Positions 20,092-29,372 are shown, numbered from the stretch's first letter. The stretch is DNA of 64,000 bases from Subtercola lobariae (GCF_014640255.1 NZ_BMGP01000001.1:785851-849850), one strand, 5' to 3'. Program-made: numbers and translations. The notes: generated by a model not told the origin, from the letters alone.

Positions 20092-21912
20092 TCAAGCCCC
20101 GCCGCCGAGGCCCAGCTTGCCCTTCACACGCTCGACGCCCTCGGAGACGAGCGCCTCGGCAGAGTCGCGAACCACGCCGAGAGCGAGCGGGTCGCCCTTC
20201 AGCAGCGCCTTGGCCGTGTTCTTGGCGAACTCGAACGTGATGTGCGGCGGCAGCGGGGGCACGTTCCGGCTGCAGTAGGCATCGATCAGCGTGACACCCT
20301 GAGTTGAGAACGCAGCATCCACCGCGGCCTCGACCTCGCTGTCGTCTCGCACCCGAATGCCCGTGAACCCGAGCAGCTCGGCCCACCCCGCATAATCGAC
20401 CGACTCGACGTCTTGCGCCGTGCGCCACACCGGGTTGCCGTCTTCGGTGCGCATCTCCCACGACACCTGGCCGAGGTCGTTGTTGTGAATCACCACGATG
20501 ATCAGTTGCGGGTTGCTCCACGAACTGAGGTACTTCTTGATGGTGATGAGCTCGTTCATGCCGAGCATCTGGAAGGCTCCGTCGCCGATGGTGCAGACCA
20601 CCGTGCGTTCGGGGTAGGCGAACTTCGCGGCGATGGCGTAGGGCATCGACGCCATCATGGTTGCGAGTCGCCCCGAGAGGTCGCCGAGCATCCCGTCGCG
20701 CAGCCTGATGTGGTGGCCGTACCAATCGGCCGTCGTTCCGGCGTCTGCGGTGACGATGGCGCGCGCGGGCAGCCGCTTGTTGACCTCGTGAATAACGCGG
20801 CGCGGGTTCACCCCGTCGTCGTACGTCAGCTCGGCCTGCGCTGCCATTTCGTTCTCCCACTCCACCATTTCGGTGGCGACCTTCTGCTGCCACGAGAGGT
20901 CGGGCTTCGCCTCGAGGTGCGGGATGATCGCCGCAAGTGTCGCCCGAACATCCCCCCACAGGTTCAGCTCTGTCGGGTATCTCAGCCCCAACTGCTCGGG
21001 CTTGAGGTCGATCTGCACGGCCCTGGCCTGCCCGGTCTTCGGTAAAAACTGGCCGTACGGATAGTTCGTGCCCAACAGCACGAGCGTGTCGCAGTCTGTG
21101 ATTTGGTGCAGGCTCGGCAGCGAACCCAGCAGCCCCAGTTGCTGGGTGTGAAACGGCACATCAGACGGCACCACCTGCTTGCCGCGCAACGCGGTGATGA
21201 TGCCCGCGCCGGCCAGTCGGGCAGCCTCGAGCACCTCGTCGGTGGCTCCGGTCGCACCGTGCCCCACCAGAAAAGTGACTTTCTTGCCCTCGTTGATGAG
21301 CCGCGCCGCCGCGAGAATCTCGGCCTCAGGCGGCACGACCGCGGTCGACGGAGCGATCGCGCTCGAACGAGACACCCAGTTCTCGGGCGCAGGCTCGACC
21401 ATCTTCATGCCCTGCACATCGTGCGGAATAACGATCACAGCCGGCCCCAGCCGCACCAGCGCGGTGCGAAACGCGGTGTCGACCACGGCCTGCGCCTGCT
21501 CGGGCGACACGATGGTCTGCACATACACCGCCACATCGGCGAAGACGCGTTCGAGGTTCGACTCCTGCATGGTGAAGGTGCCGAGCGCGTTCAGCCCCTG
21601 CTGGCCGACGATGGCGACCACGGGCTGGTTATCCATCTGGGCGTCGTAGAGCCCGTTCAGCAGGTGAAAGGCGCCGGGGCTCGAGGTGGCGATGCAGACG
21701 CCGACCTCGCCGGTGAACTTGGCGTGCGCGGTAGCCATCAGGCCGCAGATCTCTTCGTGAGTCGGCCGGATGTACTGCACACCGGTGCCGTCTCGCTCCG
21801 CCTTGCCGAGAGCACCATCGAACTCACCGGCACCATCGCCCGGGTAGCCAAAAACGCGCGTGACACCCCATTCTTTGATGCGCTGAATGACGAAATCGCT
21901 GACGGTTGCCAT
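20092..21912 (-). CDS. ThDP-dependent pyruvate oxidase/dehydrogenase-like enzyme
   Basis: About 606 aa from ATG 21912 after GAGAGG; the frame is open to 22038. Three domains of the acetolactate-synthase/pyruvate-oxidase family are visible: the PYR domain (1-170) with catalytic glutamate in RPTHEEICGL (E53/E54), the central FAD-type domain (190-330) and the PP domain with GDGAF (443-445) and IHNND (N477-N478) for ThDP-Mg binding. PoxB-like enzymes decarboxylate pyruvate oxidatively; this branch of family members is often annotated only as thiamine pyrophosphate-requiring enzyme. The exact product is not settled. Confidence 0.88.
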   Translation of the reverse strand: MATVSDFVIQRIKEWGVTRVFGYPGDGAGEFDGALGKAERDGTGVQYIRPTHEEICGLMATAHAKFTGEVGVCIATSSPGAFHLLNGLYDAQMDNQPVVAIVGQQGLNALGTFTMQESNLERVFADVAVYVQTIVSPEQAQAVVDTAFRTALVRLGPAVIVIPHDVQGMKMVEPAPENWVSRSSAIAPSTAVVPPEAEILAAARLINEGKKVTFLVGHGATGATDEVLEAARLAGAGIITALRGKQVVPSDVPFHTQQLGLLGSLPSLHQITDCDTLVLLGTNYPYGQFLPKTGQARAVQIDLKPEQLGLRYPTELNLWGDVRATLAAIIPHLEAKPDLSWQQKVATEMVEWENEMAAQAELTYDDGVNPRRVIHEVNKRLPARAIVTADAGTTADWYGHHIRLRDGMLGDLSGRLATMMASMPYAIAAKFAYPERTVVCTIGDGAFQMLGMNELITIKKYLSSWSNPQLIIVVIHNNDLGQVSWEMRTEDGNPVWRTAQDVESVDYAGWAELLGFTGIRVRDDSEVEAAVDAAFSTQGVTLIDAYCSRNVPPLPPHITFEFAKNTAKALLKGDPLALGVVRDSAEALVSEGVERVKGKLGLGGGA

Positions 21913-22041
21913 GAAAAGCCTCTCGAACGGTGGCTGTCGGTGCATCACCGGCACCCTCGAAACGTAACCCGGGTGCGCGCGGGCCGGTAGGGGATTGACA
22001 GTCGTTTCGGCTCTCGCGAGCGGGTAGATTCGCAACATGTC

Positions 22042-22073
22042 TGAAGAACCGCATGTTTGAAGAACCGCATGTT
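22042..22073. repeat. 16-bp tandem duplication at the esterase start
   Basis: The unit TGAAGAACCGCATGTT occurs twice in succession (22042-22057 and 22058-22073) and each copy holds an ATG. The second copy supplies the likely start of the esterase (22069); the first ATG (22053) and one at 22037 open very short frames that stop within the repeat. Confidence 0.7.
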
Positions 22074-23835
22074 TGAAGAGGTGCCGGTTACGGGCGGTGT
22101 GGTGCGCGGGGCGCGCGAAGGCTCCACCGTCGTCTGGCGGGGTATTCCGTACGCAGCTCCGCCCGTGGGCGAGTTTCGGTTTCGAAGGCCCCAGCCGGTC
22201 GTACCCTGGGCCGGGGTTCGGGATGCCCTTGACTTCGGCAAAGTCGCGACGCAGGCCTATAAGGGGCAGTTCAAGGGCGTCGGCCCGGGTGTTCCGTCAG
22301 GTGAAGACTGCCTCACGATCAACGTCATAGCGCCTGCGGCCGACCCGGATGCAGATGCAGAACCGCGCGCCCAGACCGCTCCCACTGCCACTGACACCGC
22401 CCCTGCCGGGCGCGCCACCCCGGCCGCCGAGCTGCGGCCCGTCATGGTGTTCATTCACGGCGGCGGCTATGCCGCCGGCTCGTCGCGCGACTTCTCGGGC
22501 CAGGGCGACGGCTTCGTGCGCACCGGCCAAGTGGTCTACGTGAGTTTCAACTACCGCCTCGGCGCCCTCGGCTACCTCGACCTCAGCCGGTATTCGTCAG
22601 AAGCGCGGCCCATCGATAGCAACCTGGGGCTGCGCGATCAGGTCGCCGCTCTCGAGTGGGTGCAGCAGAACATCCGCTCGTTCGGCGGCGACCCTTCGAA
22701 CGTGACCCTGTTCGGCGAATCGGCCGGCGGCAACGCGGTCACCACGCTGATGGCGACTCCGGCAGCAGCGGGACTGTTCGCCCGCGCCATTGCGCAGAGT
22801 TCGCCGCCGAGCTCGGTGTACCCGAAGGCGCTCGCCCAGACCTGGGGTGAAGAGTTCGTTTCGATCGTGCGCGCACAGTTTCACCCCGAGCTGCCCGCGA
22901 CAGGGCCCATCGGGCCGATTCAGGCGGCACACCTGCTCGACGCCACGAGCGCGGCCGACCTCGTCACGGCGTCGCTTGCCCTGCAATTGCACGTGCCCAA
23001 CGAGTTTCCGGGTACGTTCTGCCTCGCACCGGTGGTCGACGGTGACTTTCTGCCCGAGCATCCACTCGCCGCATTTCGAGAGGGCCGAGCGCACCGAGTG
23101 CCGCTCATCATTGGCTCGAACAACCGCGAGGGAACGCTGTTTCGAGGCAAGATCGACATTCTGCCGCGCTCGCCGCGGCGCATTCGGGCGATGTTTCAGC
23201 GGGCCCCGCGGGCCGCTCGCACACTGATGCAGCACGCCTATCCGGGCCTGCCGTCACGTCGTTCGGCGGCCGATTTCGGCGGCGACTACGCCTTCTGGTA
23301 TCCGTCGACCAAGGTGGCCGATTCGCACTCGCGGTACGCGCCGGTCTTCGCGTACCGGTTCGATGTGGCTCCGCGCCTGTTGCGCATGGTGGGTCTCGAC
23401 GCGACCCACGGCGTAGAGATGTACGCGCTCTTCGACCAGGCTGATGTTTCGCTCGGCCGGGTGATGACCGCGCTGGGTGGCCGTGAGCCGTTCAGTGCGG
23501 CGGGCGAGCGGATGCGCGAGAACTGGTTGCGCTTCGCCAATCAGCGCGAGCTGGCCGGCACGTGGCCGGCGTACACCGAGCAGCATCGGCTGACCAACAT
23601 CATCGGCGAAACTGACCACATCGAATCAGACCCGAGGCGGCAGCGCCGTCTCGCGTGGGATGCGTTCTTGCCGTTCGACGAACCCGAACCGCTGCCCGCG
23701 TCGGTGGACTACTACCGCGCCGAGCCCGTGCCGGCCTCGGTCGCCGCGCCGCCTTCCGATGCAGCCGCGGCTGCATCGGAAGCTTCAGCTTCAGCGGCAG
23801 CCGGAGCCCCGGCCTCGGCGTCGGCAGTACCGTAG
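22069..23835 (+). CDS. Type-B carboxylesterase/lipase
   Basis: About 588 aa from ATG 22069. The N-terminal signature GIPYAAPPVGEFRF, the oxyanion HGGGYAAGSS, and the nucleophile elbow TLFGESAGGNA are all present, with late glutamate and histidine expected around SNNREGT and TQLHGVE-like DATHGVEMYALF. No signal peptide is seen. The last 35 residues are alanine/serine/proline-rich and overlap, on the other strand, the end of the ArsR gene. Substrates are likely carboxylic esters. Confidence 0.9.
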   Translation: MFEEVPVTGGVVRGAREGSTVVWRGIPYAAPPVGEFRFRRPQPVVPWAGVRDALDFGKVATQAYKGQFKGVGPGVPSGEDCLTINVIAPAADPDADAEPRAQTAPTATDTAPAGRATPAAELRPVMVFIHGGGYAAGSSRDFSGQGDGFVRTGQVVYVSFNYRLGALGYLDLSRYSSEARPIDSNLGLRDQVAALEWVQQNIRSFGGDPSNVTLFGESAGGNAVTTLMATPAAAGLFARAIAQSSPPSSVYPKALAQTWGEEFVSIVRAQFHPELPATGPIGPIQAAHLLDATSAADLVTASLALQLHVPNEFPGTFCLAPVVDGDFLPEHPLAAFREGRAHRVPLIIGSNNREGTLFRGKIDILPRSPRRIRAMFQRAPRAARTLMQHAYPGLPSRRSAADFGGDYAFWYPSTKVADSHSRYAPVFAYRFDVAPRLLRMVGLDATHGVEMYALFDQADVSLGRVMTALGGREPFSAAGERMRENWLRFANQRELAGTWPAYTEQHRLTNIIGETDHIESDPRRQRRLAWDAFLPFDEPEPLPASVDYYRAEPVPASVAAPPSDAAAAASEASASAAAGAPASASAVP

Positions 23836-24173
23836 TCGGCGCCCTTCTGCAGGTCGTTGCGTGCCTCGGCGCTCGTGACGCCGGCGATCAGCCCGGGAAA
23901 CCGGTCTTCGAGCTCCTCTTCGCGCAGAGCGATCCACATATTGCGTCCGTTGACCTTGATGGTCGTCAAGCCCGCTTCGCGCAGGGTTTTGAAATGGTGC
24001 GACAGGGTCGACTTGGTGATGTCGAGGCCGAATTCATCGACGTTGCACGCGTGGTAACCACCGTCAGCGAGAACCTGCACCATCTTCACCCGGCCCGGGT
24101 CAGAGAGCGCGTGCAGAATATCGGTGAGCCTGATGTCGGCGGCCGCGGGTTGCGGGTACGGGTTGTCGGTCAT
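23712..24173 (-). CDS. ArsR-family winged-helix regulator
   Basis: 153 aa. Residues 12-95 form an ArsR winged helix with HALSDPGRVKMVQVLADGG and TKSTLSHHFKTLREAGL as the recognition helix. No metal-binding CxC motif is seen at the usual place, so it probably senses a different signal. The last 45 residues are low-complexity Ala/Gly/Ser and overlap the 3' end of the esterase by 124 nt. It is divergent from an MFS gene 51 nt away, with a palindrome between, so it likely represses that exporter and itself. Confidence 0.9.
   Translation of the reverse strand: MTDNPYPQPAAADIRLTDILHALSDPGRVKMVQVLADGGYHACNVDEFGLDITKSTLSHHFKTLREAGLTTIKVNGRNMWIALREEELEDRFPGLIAGVTSAEARNDLQKGADYGTADAEAGAPAAAEAEASDAAAAASEGGAATEAGTGSAR
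23754..23781. repeat. Perfect 28-bp palindrome inside two overlapping genes
   Basis: The arm TTCCGATGCAGCCG (23754-23767) is followed without spacer by its exact reverse complement to 23781. It lies in the coding overlap of the esterase and the ArsR gene and makes both strands encode the same peptide, SDAAAAASE. It could fold into a 12-13 bp hairpin in either mRNA; no T-run follows. Confidence 0.85.
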
Positions 24174-24188
24174 CCGGAGCTTTCATTG

Positions 24189-24204
24189 TTTGATACTTAT
24201 CGAA
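24189..24204. promoter_or_regulatory. Candidate ArsR operator
   Basis: TTTGATACTTATCGAA is an imperfect palindrome (12 of 16 positions symmetric) in the 51-nt gap between the divergent ArsR and MFS genes. The related sequence ATCGAAC(T/A)ATC follows at about 24199 and again at 24234 just inside the MFS gene. Position and symmetry suggest the operator for both promoters. Confidence 0.55.
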
Positions 24205-24224
24205 CTATCGACTACGCTAATAGT

Positions 24225-25430
24225 ATGACGTTCATCGAACAATCATACACACCTCGCTTTTACCCCCGTCTCGCCCTGCTCGCGGTAGGGCTGTTCATCG
24301 TGGGTACGAACGCCTTCGTCATCGCAGGCTTGCTGCCCGACATCGCGGCCACGCTCGGGGTGAAGCCGAGTGACGTCAGCTACTCCATCACCTTCTACGC
24401 CATCGTCGTGGCGGTGGCAGCGCCGGTCATCGCCATCGCTCTGCCGAAGCTCTCGCGAACAACCCTGATGTCGAGCGGGCTGGTGCTGATTGCTCTCGGC
24501 ACCGTTCTGGCCGCGGCATCCACTAACCTGACGCTGTTCACGGTGGGCCGCATCGTGGCCGCGCTCGGCGGGGCGGCCCTGGTACCGGCGGCGACGGCTG
24601 CGGCCGCAACGCTCGCCCCTGCGGTGAAGCGTGGGCAGGCCATTGCGTTCGTCTCGCTGGGGTTCACCGCGGCGACGGCTCTCGGCTCGCCGCTCGGCAC
24701 TGCGCTCGGCGCGGTCGGTGGCTGGCAGTTGCCGCTCTACATCGTCGCCGCACTTGCCGCCGTGCTTGCCGTACTGGTGGCACTGTTCGTGCGCGATATT
24801 CCGCTCGGCAAGACGGTGACACTGACAGAGCGGTTCGCTCCGCTACGCGATCACCGCGTGGTGCTGGTGCTGGCCGCGACGCTGTTCATGACAGCCGGGT
24901 TCAACGTGGTGTACATCTTCAGCTCTGAGATCACGGCGGGAGCCACCGGAGGCAACGGGAGCCTGCTCGCCCTGCTGCTGCTGATCTACGGCCTCGCAGG
25001 CACAGTGGGCAACGTGGGCGCCGGCTACCTCACCGACAGGCTCGGCAGCCGTCGTACGGCCACCGTGTTTCTCGTGGTGCACATCGCTGCGCTCGTCGCG
25101 CTGCCCATCATCGATCTCAACTACCTCGCCACAGCCATCGTCTTCGCGGTGTGGGGCCTGGCGGCGTTCTCTTCGGTGCCGCCCGTGCAGCATCGGCTCA
25201 TCTCGATCGACCCTGCCACCTCGGGGCTCGCGCTGTCGTGGTACACCACGGCCATGTACGTGGGCATCGCGCTCGCACCGCCGCTCGGCGCAGCTGCGCT
25301 CGCGGTCGGCGGAGCGCAACTTGTTCCCGAGGTGGGCGCGGCAGCGGTGGCCATTGCCCTGATCATGTTTCAGCTCGGCTACGTGTCTCGACGTCGCCGT
25401 GCGGCGTCTGCCGCGCTCGTCGTGAGCTGA
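24225..25430 (+). CDS. MFS transporter, DHA1 (AraJ-like) family
   Basis: About 401 aa from ATG 24225; the frame is open upstream to 23655 but that stretch belongs to the ArsR region. Twelve transmembrane segments start at FYPRLALLAVGLFIVGTNAF. The motif-C-like GLLPDIAATLGV and the loop after helix 8, YLTDRLGSRRT (motif A repeat), fit 12-TM sugar-efflux/AraJ-type exporters. It is divergent from the ArsR gene and is probably induced when that repressor is released; the exported compound is unknown. Confidence 0.9.
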   Translation: MTFIEQSYTPRFYPRLALLAVGLFIVGTNAFVIAGLLPDIAATLGVKPSDVSYSITFYAIVVAVAAPVIAIALPKLSRTTLMSSGLVLIALGTVLAAASTNLTLFTVGRIVAALGGAALVPAATAAAATLAPAVKRGQAIAFVSLGFTAATALGSPLGTALGAVGGWQLPLYIVAALAAVLAVLVALFVRDIPLGKTVTLTERFAPLRDHRVVLVLAATLFMTAGFNVVYIFSSEITAGATGGNGSLLALLLLIYGLAGTVGNVGAGYLTDRLGSRRTATVFLVVHIAALVALPIIDLNYLATAIVFAVWGLAAFSSVPPVQHRLISIDPATSGLALSWYTTAMYVGIALAPPLGAAALAVGGAQLVPEVGAAAVAIALIMFQLGYVSRRRRAASAALVVS

Positions 25431-25444
25431 GCCGGATCGAACGT

Positions 25445-26656
25445 TCACCGTGCCGGCGGCTCTGGGCTGACCGCCGGCCGACTCGAGTCGCCAGTGGGCG
25501 CCGGCCCTGGTTCGTGCATTCGCGCCGGCGTCGGCGCTGACGCGGGCTCGCGATAGTCGCCCGTCAGCCAGCGCGCGAAGCCCGCGTCGGGATCGCTGCC
25601 GATGACGAGTGTTCGAACGAGCAGCGTCAACGGAATAGCCAGCAGTGCCCCAAGCGGCCCGATCACCGCAACCCAGAAGATCACGCTCGCAAAAGTGAGA
25701 GTGAGCGAGAGATTCACGGCGTCGCTGACGAATTTCGGCTGCACGAGTTCTTGAAGCGTCACGTTGATGACGCAGTAGGCGACAACGACCACCAGCGCAA
25801 TGACCCAGCCGCCCGAGATGAGCGCGAACACCGCCGCCGGAATCAACCCGAGCACAAACCCGATGTTCGGAATGAAGTTCGTGACGAACGCCAGCACCGC
25901 CCAGATGAACGCGCCCGGCACCCCGAGCGCCCACAGCAGCAGACCGTCGAGCACAGCCACCACGAGACCGAAGTTCGCGTTCACCACGTAATACCGTTGA
26001 ACTCCCGCGGTGTATTCGCGAAACGAAGCAATCGTCTGGGACTTGGCGCGGGCGAATCGGGCGGGCACCTGACCGAGCCTCGCCGCATCCGCCCCCATGA
26101 AAATGATGTACGCCAGAATGAAGAAGAACGCGGTTGCGGTCGACGCCAGATAGCCGGCCACTGACTTCACTGCCGTGATGAGGGTGGCGGGGTCGAGCGC
26201 GCTGCCCGCCGAACTCAGGCTCGACACATCGATGCCGAAGCCGTGAAGTGCGGTGGTCGCCTGGCTGACGATGGTGCTGACTTGCCCTGAGCTCTGTGTC
26301 AGCAGGCTGATGAATTGGGTCGCAGCAATGGCGATGAGTACGGCCATCACCGCGAGAATCAGATACGCCGCCACTATCACCGCGGTCGTCGCGAGCCACC
26401 GGGGTACGCCACGCTTCTCCAACGGGTGGCGAAGTGGATGCACGATGATCACGATCACGGCCGCCAACACGAAGGGGCCGACGACCGAGCGCCCGAGGTA
26501 GAACCCCACGATCACGATCACCGCGGCGGCCAGCGTCAACAGCACCCGTGTGGCAGGTGCGAGCCCGGCCCCGCCTCGAGTGCCGCCGGATTCGGCTCCG
26601 GCGCCAGCGCCTCGGCCGTCGCTCGCTGGGCCTTCAGCAGGTGTCGGTGTCGTCAT
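25445..26656 (-). CDS. AI-2E-family (PerM) transporter
   Basis: 403 aa with the eight-helix PerM/AI-2E layout: two N-terminal helices (about 33-75), a long amphipathic central segment and a C-terminal bundle containing FVTNFIPNIGFVLGLIPAAVFAL, typical of the family. Both ends are Pro/Ala/Glu-rich and disordered. Family members have been linked to autoinducer-2 or Na+/H+ export, but most are untested. It converges on the MFS gene. Confidence 0.88.
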   Translation of the reverse strand: MTTPTPAEGPASDGRGAGAGAESGGTRGGAGLAPATRVLLTLAAAVIVIVGFYLGRSVVGPFVLAAVIVIIVHPLRHPLEKRGVPRWLATTAVIVAAYLILAVMAVLIAIAATQFISLLTQSSGQVSTIVSQATTALHGFGIDVSSLSSAGSALDPATLITAVKSVAGYLASTATAFFFILAYIIFMGADAARLGQVPARFARAKSQTIASFREYTAGVQRYYVVNANFGLVVAVLDGLLLWALGVPGAFIWAVLAFVTNFIPNIGFVLGLIPAAVFALISGGWVIALVVVVAYCVINVTLQELVQPKFVSDAVNLSLTLTFASVIFWVAVIGPLGALLAIPLTLLVRTLVIGSDPDAGFARWLTGDYREPASAPTPARMHEPGPAPTGDSSRPAVSPEPPAR

Positions 26657-26699
26657 GACTTCAGCATGTCAGGTCGCGCTCGCGCCGGCCACGCCGCGG

Positions 26700-27749
26700 T
26701 CAAGCCGAGAGGCGTGCCTGCTCGGGTGTCACGCGCAATTGCTCGGTTTCGAGAAAGCGGCCAGCCGCGGCGTTCGCATGGGAGACGGCCGCCAAGAGAT
26801 CGCGTGCGGTGAGCGATGCGGGTGCGGCGGATGCCCGCGGAGCGGATTCGCGAGAGGTCGACGCGCGGGTGGCGGATGCCCGGGCCGTCGATGCGCGCGT
26901 GGCTGATGGGCGAGTGGCCGACGCGAACGAGGCGAGCGCCAAATGGGCGCTGAACACATCGCCCGCGCCGATGGTCACCACCGAGTCGGCCGTTTCGACG
27001 GGGGTCGCCGCCACCGGGTGGGCCACTCCGCCCACGAAGAGAGTTGCCCCGCGCTCGTTCTGCGTCACAACGATTCGGGTTTGGGCGAACTCGGCAGACC
27101 ATTCGGATGCTCGGGCCAGAGCATCCACGCAGTCTTCGTCTGAGAACACAACGAGGTCGAAGAACGGCAGCACGTGCGCGTAGTCGGCGAACTCGACCTG
27201 GCTGATGCGGTGATCGGCGCCCACGCGTCGAAAGTAGCCCTGTGGAACGAGCACCCGCAACGCTCCGGCAGATGTAGCCGCAAAGATCTGCTCGATGTAG
27301 TCGCCCGAAAATGTGTCGAGCAGGGGCGCCACGATCACGATGTCAGAGTCGGCGAGCTGGTCTGTCGTCGCCTCGGTGAGCGGTACGGCATCCGCCCCTT
27401 CAGTATGACGGCACTCCTGCAGGCGGTGACCGTCGACGAAGAGGTTGCGGTAGAGCAACGTCGGCGCGGCCGCGGGCGTGCCGAGCAGCGGTGTTTCGGG
27501 CGCGATCTCGACAAAGTCGTCCCCGTAGGGCGCGACAACAGCAGCCACGACGTAGGAGAGCTGTTCGAATTCGCTGACCATGTACACAGCAGGCGAACCG
27601 GGCACGCGGGTGACGGAGCTGTCGTCGCCGATGTTCTCGTCGATGCACACGTGGCCGACGATGGTAACTCGAACGGCCTGCTTGTGCCCGATTTTCGCAG
27701 GGGCGGGCGCGGGGCGCGCACTCGCGAAGGCTCTTCTCGTCACAATCAA
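26700..27749 (-). CDS. PfkB-family carbohydrate kinase-like protein
   Basis: Up to 349 aa from a TTG at 27749; GTG 27743 is an alternative. The ribokinase fold starts at RVTIVGHVCIDEN, and the ATP/catalytic motif VTIGAGDVFSAHLALASF is near residue 265. Between that motif and the last helices (LLAAVSHANAAAGRF) lies an insert of about 38 residues of repeated SATRAS/STSRES type, encoded by degenerate repeats at about 26821-26940. The N-terminal substrate motif is unusual (DDSSVTRVPGSPAV), so the sugar or nucleoside substrate is unclear. Confidence 0.8.
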   Translation of the reverse strand: MIVTRRAFASARPAPAPAKIGHKQAVRVTIVGHVCIDENIGDDSSVTRVPGSPAVYMVSEFEQLSYVVAAVVAPYGDDFVEIAPETPLLGTPAAAPTLLYRNLFVDGHRLQECRHTEGADAVPLTEATTDQLADSDIVIVAPLLDTFSGDYIEQIFAATSAGALRVLVPQGYFRRVGADHRISQVEFADYAHVLPFFDLVVFSDEDCVDALARASEWSAEFAQTRIVVTQNERGATLFVGGVAHPVAATPVETADSVVTIGAGDVFSAHLALASFASATRPSATRASTARASATRASTSRESAPRASAAPASLTARDLLAAVSHANAAAGRFLETEQLRVTPEQARLSA

Positions 27750-27924
27750 TCGTAACCAGCGAGGCTGTGCGTCTATGCCCGTGAACCTGTGTTTGCACTG
27801 TGTCTGTGCGCGTCGCGTGGCTGGGGCCGCCGCTTAGCGCTGCGCGTCGTGTGGCTAGGCCCGTGATGTGGCGGTGCCAGCCCGGTTCAGAGGCCGCCTG
27901 GTACTGCCTCGACCCGAACCGCAT

Positions 27925-29226
27925 CTACATCGTCAGCCCCGTGTAATGCGACTCCGGCCGAAGCCGCAACGGCGGTTCGCTGTACTCGGCCACCACGTGT
28001 GCCAACCAGCCCGCCGTGCGAGCGATCGCGAAGATGATGTGCCCCGCATCGGGCACCAGATCGGCGGCGGCCACGAACGTCGCGAGAGCCAAATCGAGGT
28101 TCGCCGGTCGCGCCACGCGCGCATTGACGATGGCAACGAGTCGCTCGGTCGTTCGAACGGCGTCGGAGTAGCGAGGTTCGCCGTGCATCCGGAGCATGAG
28201 GCAGACGAACCGCGGGTCACGGCTGCGGTAGACACTGTGGCCGAATCCCGGAATGCCGCGACCCGCCGACACGTGCCGGGCGACGGCGCGTTCGATGCCA
28301 CCGGGCCCCATCGCTTCGCGCAGCATCTCGGCCGCGGTGACGCTCATCGAGCCGTGCAGGCTGCTGTCGAACGCTCCGAGGGCGGCCGACACGGCGGCGT
28401 ACGGATGCGCCCGCGCCGACGCCGCAACACGCGCCGCGAGCGTGGCCACTGCCAGGTCGTGGTCGATGCACAGAATGAGCGCTGCGTCGAGCATCGCGAG
28501 GTCGCCCCCCATCGCGGGCCGTGCGCTCAGCTTGGGCCACAGCCGTTCGGCGAGCGAGGCGTGCGGATGCCCGGCGGCACCTGTGACCGGGGGCGCGCCC
28601 CCGGCGGGCGGCAGAGCATCTACCATCGCGCCGATCAGGCGACGGCCGGCCGAGAACACCACCTCGGGGTCGAGATCGTCGCGCAGCGGGTCGAGTGATC
28701 CGGCCAGCGTCACCGTCAGCGCCAGTCGGTCGATCATCCGCTGCGGCGAACCGAGCAGATCGCCGGCCGCACGCGCACGCCGCACGACATCATCGGGGGC
28801 GGTGAACGCAGCGGTCTGGGTGGAGGCCAAGAAGAACTCCATCACGCGCTCGGCTGGCCCATGCGCGACGAGGTCGGTGGCGCGCCTGCCGCGGTAGAAG
28901 AGCTCGTCGTTTTCGATCAACGTCAGCTCTGAGTCGAGCACCATCAACGGCCGCCCCGAGCGTGCGCTCGCCGCTCGCGCGAGTCGTTGGTGCGGCGCCT
29001 CGCGCTCACCGGCGGGCTGAGCGGGCCGAGTGGGCTGAGCGCGCTGAGCAGGCCGACGCATCGACTCCGCCAGCTCTTCGACGTCGAGTGCATCGAAAGT
29101 CGAACCGCCCGTCTCCGAACGGATGCTCGCAATCAGCCCGCGCGAAACGTAGGCGTACAGCGTCGCCGGCTTCACACCGAGCCGCCCAGCCGCCTGCGCC
29201 GTTGTCAGGCGCGGAAGGTCGCTCAT
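27925..29226 (-). CDS. Citrate-synthase-family protein with N-terminal HTH
   Basis: About 433 aa from ATG 29226 after GGAGAGG; two earlier in-frame starts exist. Residues 5-55 form a MerR/excisionase-like HTH (LTTAQAAGRLGVKPATLYAYV). The rest is a two-domain citrate synthase: SLHGSMSV around the first histidine, GFGHSVYRSRDPR with the second, and NLDLALATF with the aspartate. It is divergent from a second citrate synthase 143 nt away. I recall that Streptomyces has such an adjacent pair; whether the HTH protein is an enzyme, a regulator, or both is open. Confidence 0.87.
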   Translation of the reverse strand: MSDLPRLTTAQAAGRLGVKPATLYAYVSRGLIASIRSETGGSTFDALDVEELAESMRRPAQRAQPTRPAQPAGEREAPHQRLARAASARSGRPLMVLDSELTLIENDELFYRGRRATDLVAHGPAERVMEFFLASTQTAAFTAPDDVVRRARAAGDLLGSPQRMIDRLALTVTLAGSLDPLRDDLDPEVVFSAGRRLIGAMVDALPPAGGAPPVTGAAGHPHASLAERLWPKLSARPAMGGDLAMLDAALILCIDHDLAVATLAARVAASARAHPYAAVSAALGAFDSSLHGSMSVTAAEMLREAMGPGGIERAVARHVSAGRGIPGFGHSVYRSRDPRFVCLMLRMHGEPRYSDAVRTTERLVAIVNARVARPANLDLALATFVAAADLVPDAGHIIFAIARTAGWLAHVVAEYSEPPLRLRPESHYTGLTM

Positions 29227-29372
29227 CGGCGCATCCTCTCCCCGCGTGTCGGGCGTGTCGGGCATCGTCGCCTGCCCGCGAACCACCACCGCCATATTGA
29301 TTCGATCAACAATGATTTCGCACTCATCAACTCTCGTGGTGATCTGAACCTACTCGCAGCAGAGGAGAAATG

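Noticed and set aside
19067-20278. A 403-codon plus-strand frame over the SRPBCC gene and the repeat interval
   Set aside because: Its translation is Arg/Pro/Ala-rich without motifs and it is out of frame with the SRPBCC gene that has a strong ribosome site.
23754-23781. Intrinsic terminator
   Set aside because: The palindrome is within two coding frames and has no T-run in either direction; kept only as a palindrome.
24843-26399. A 518-codon frame on the minus strand across the MFS and AI-2E genes
   Set aside because: Composition is Arg/Gly/His-rich as in shadow frames, and it covers two well-supported genes.
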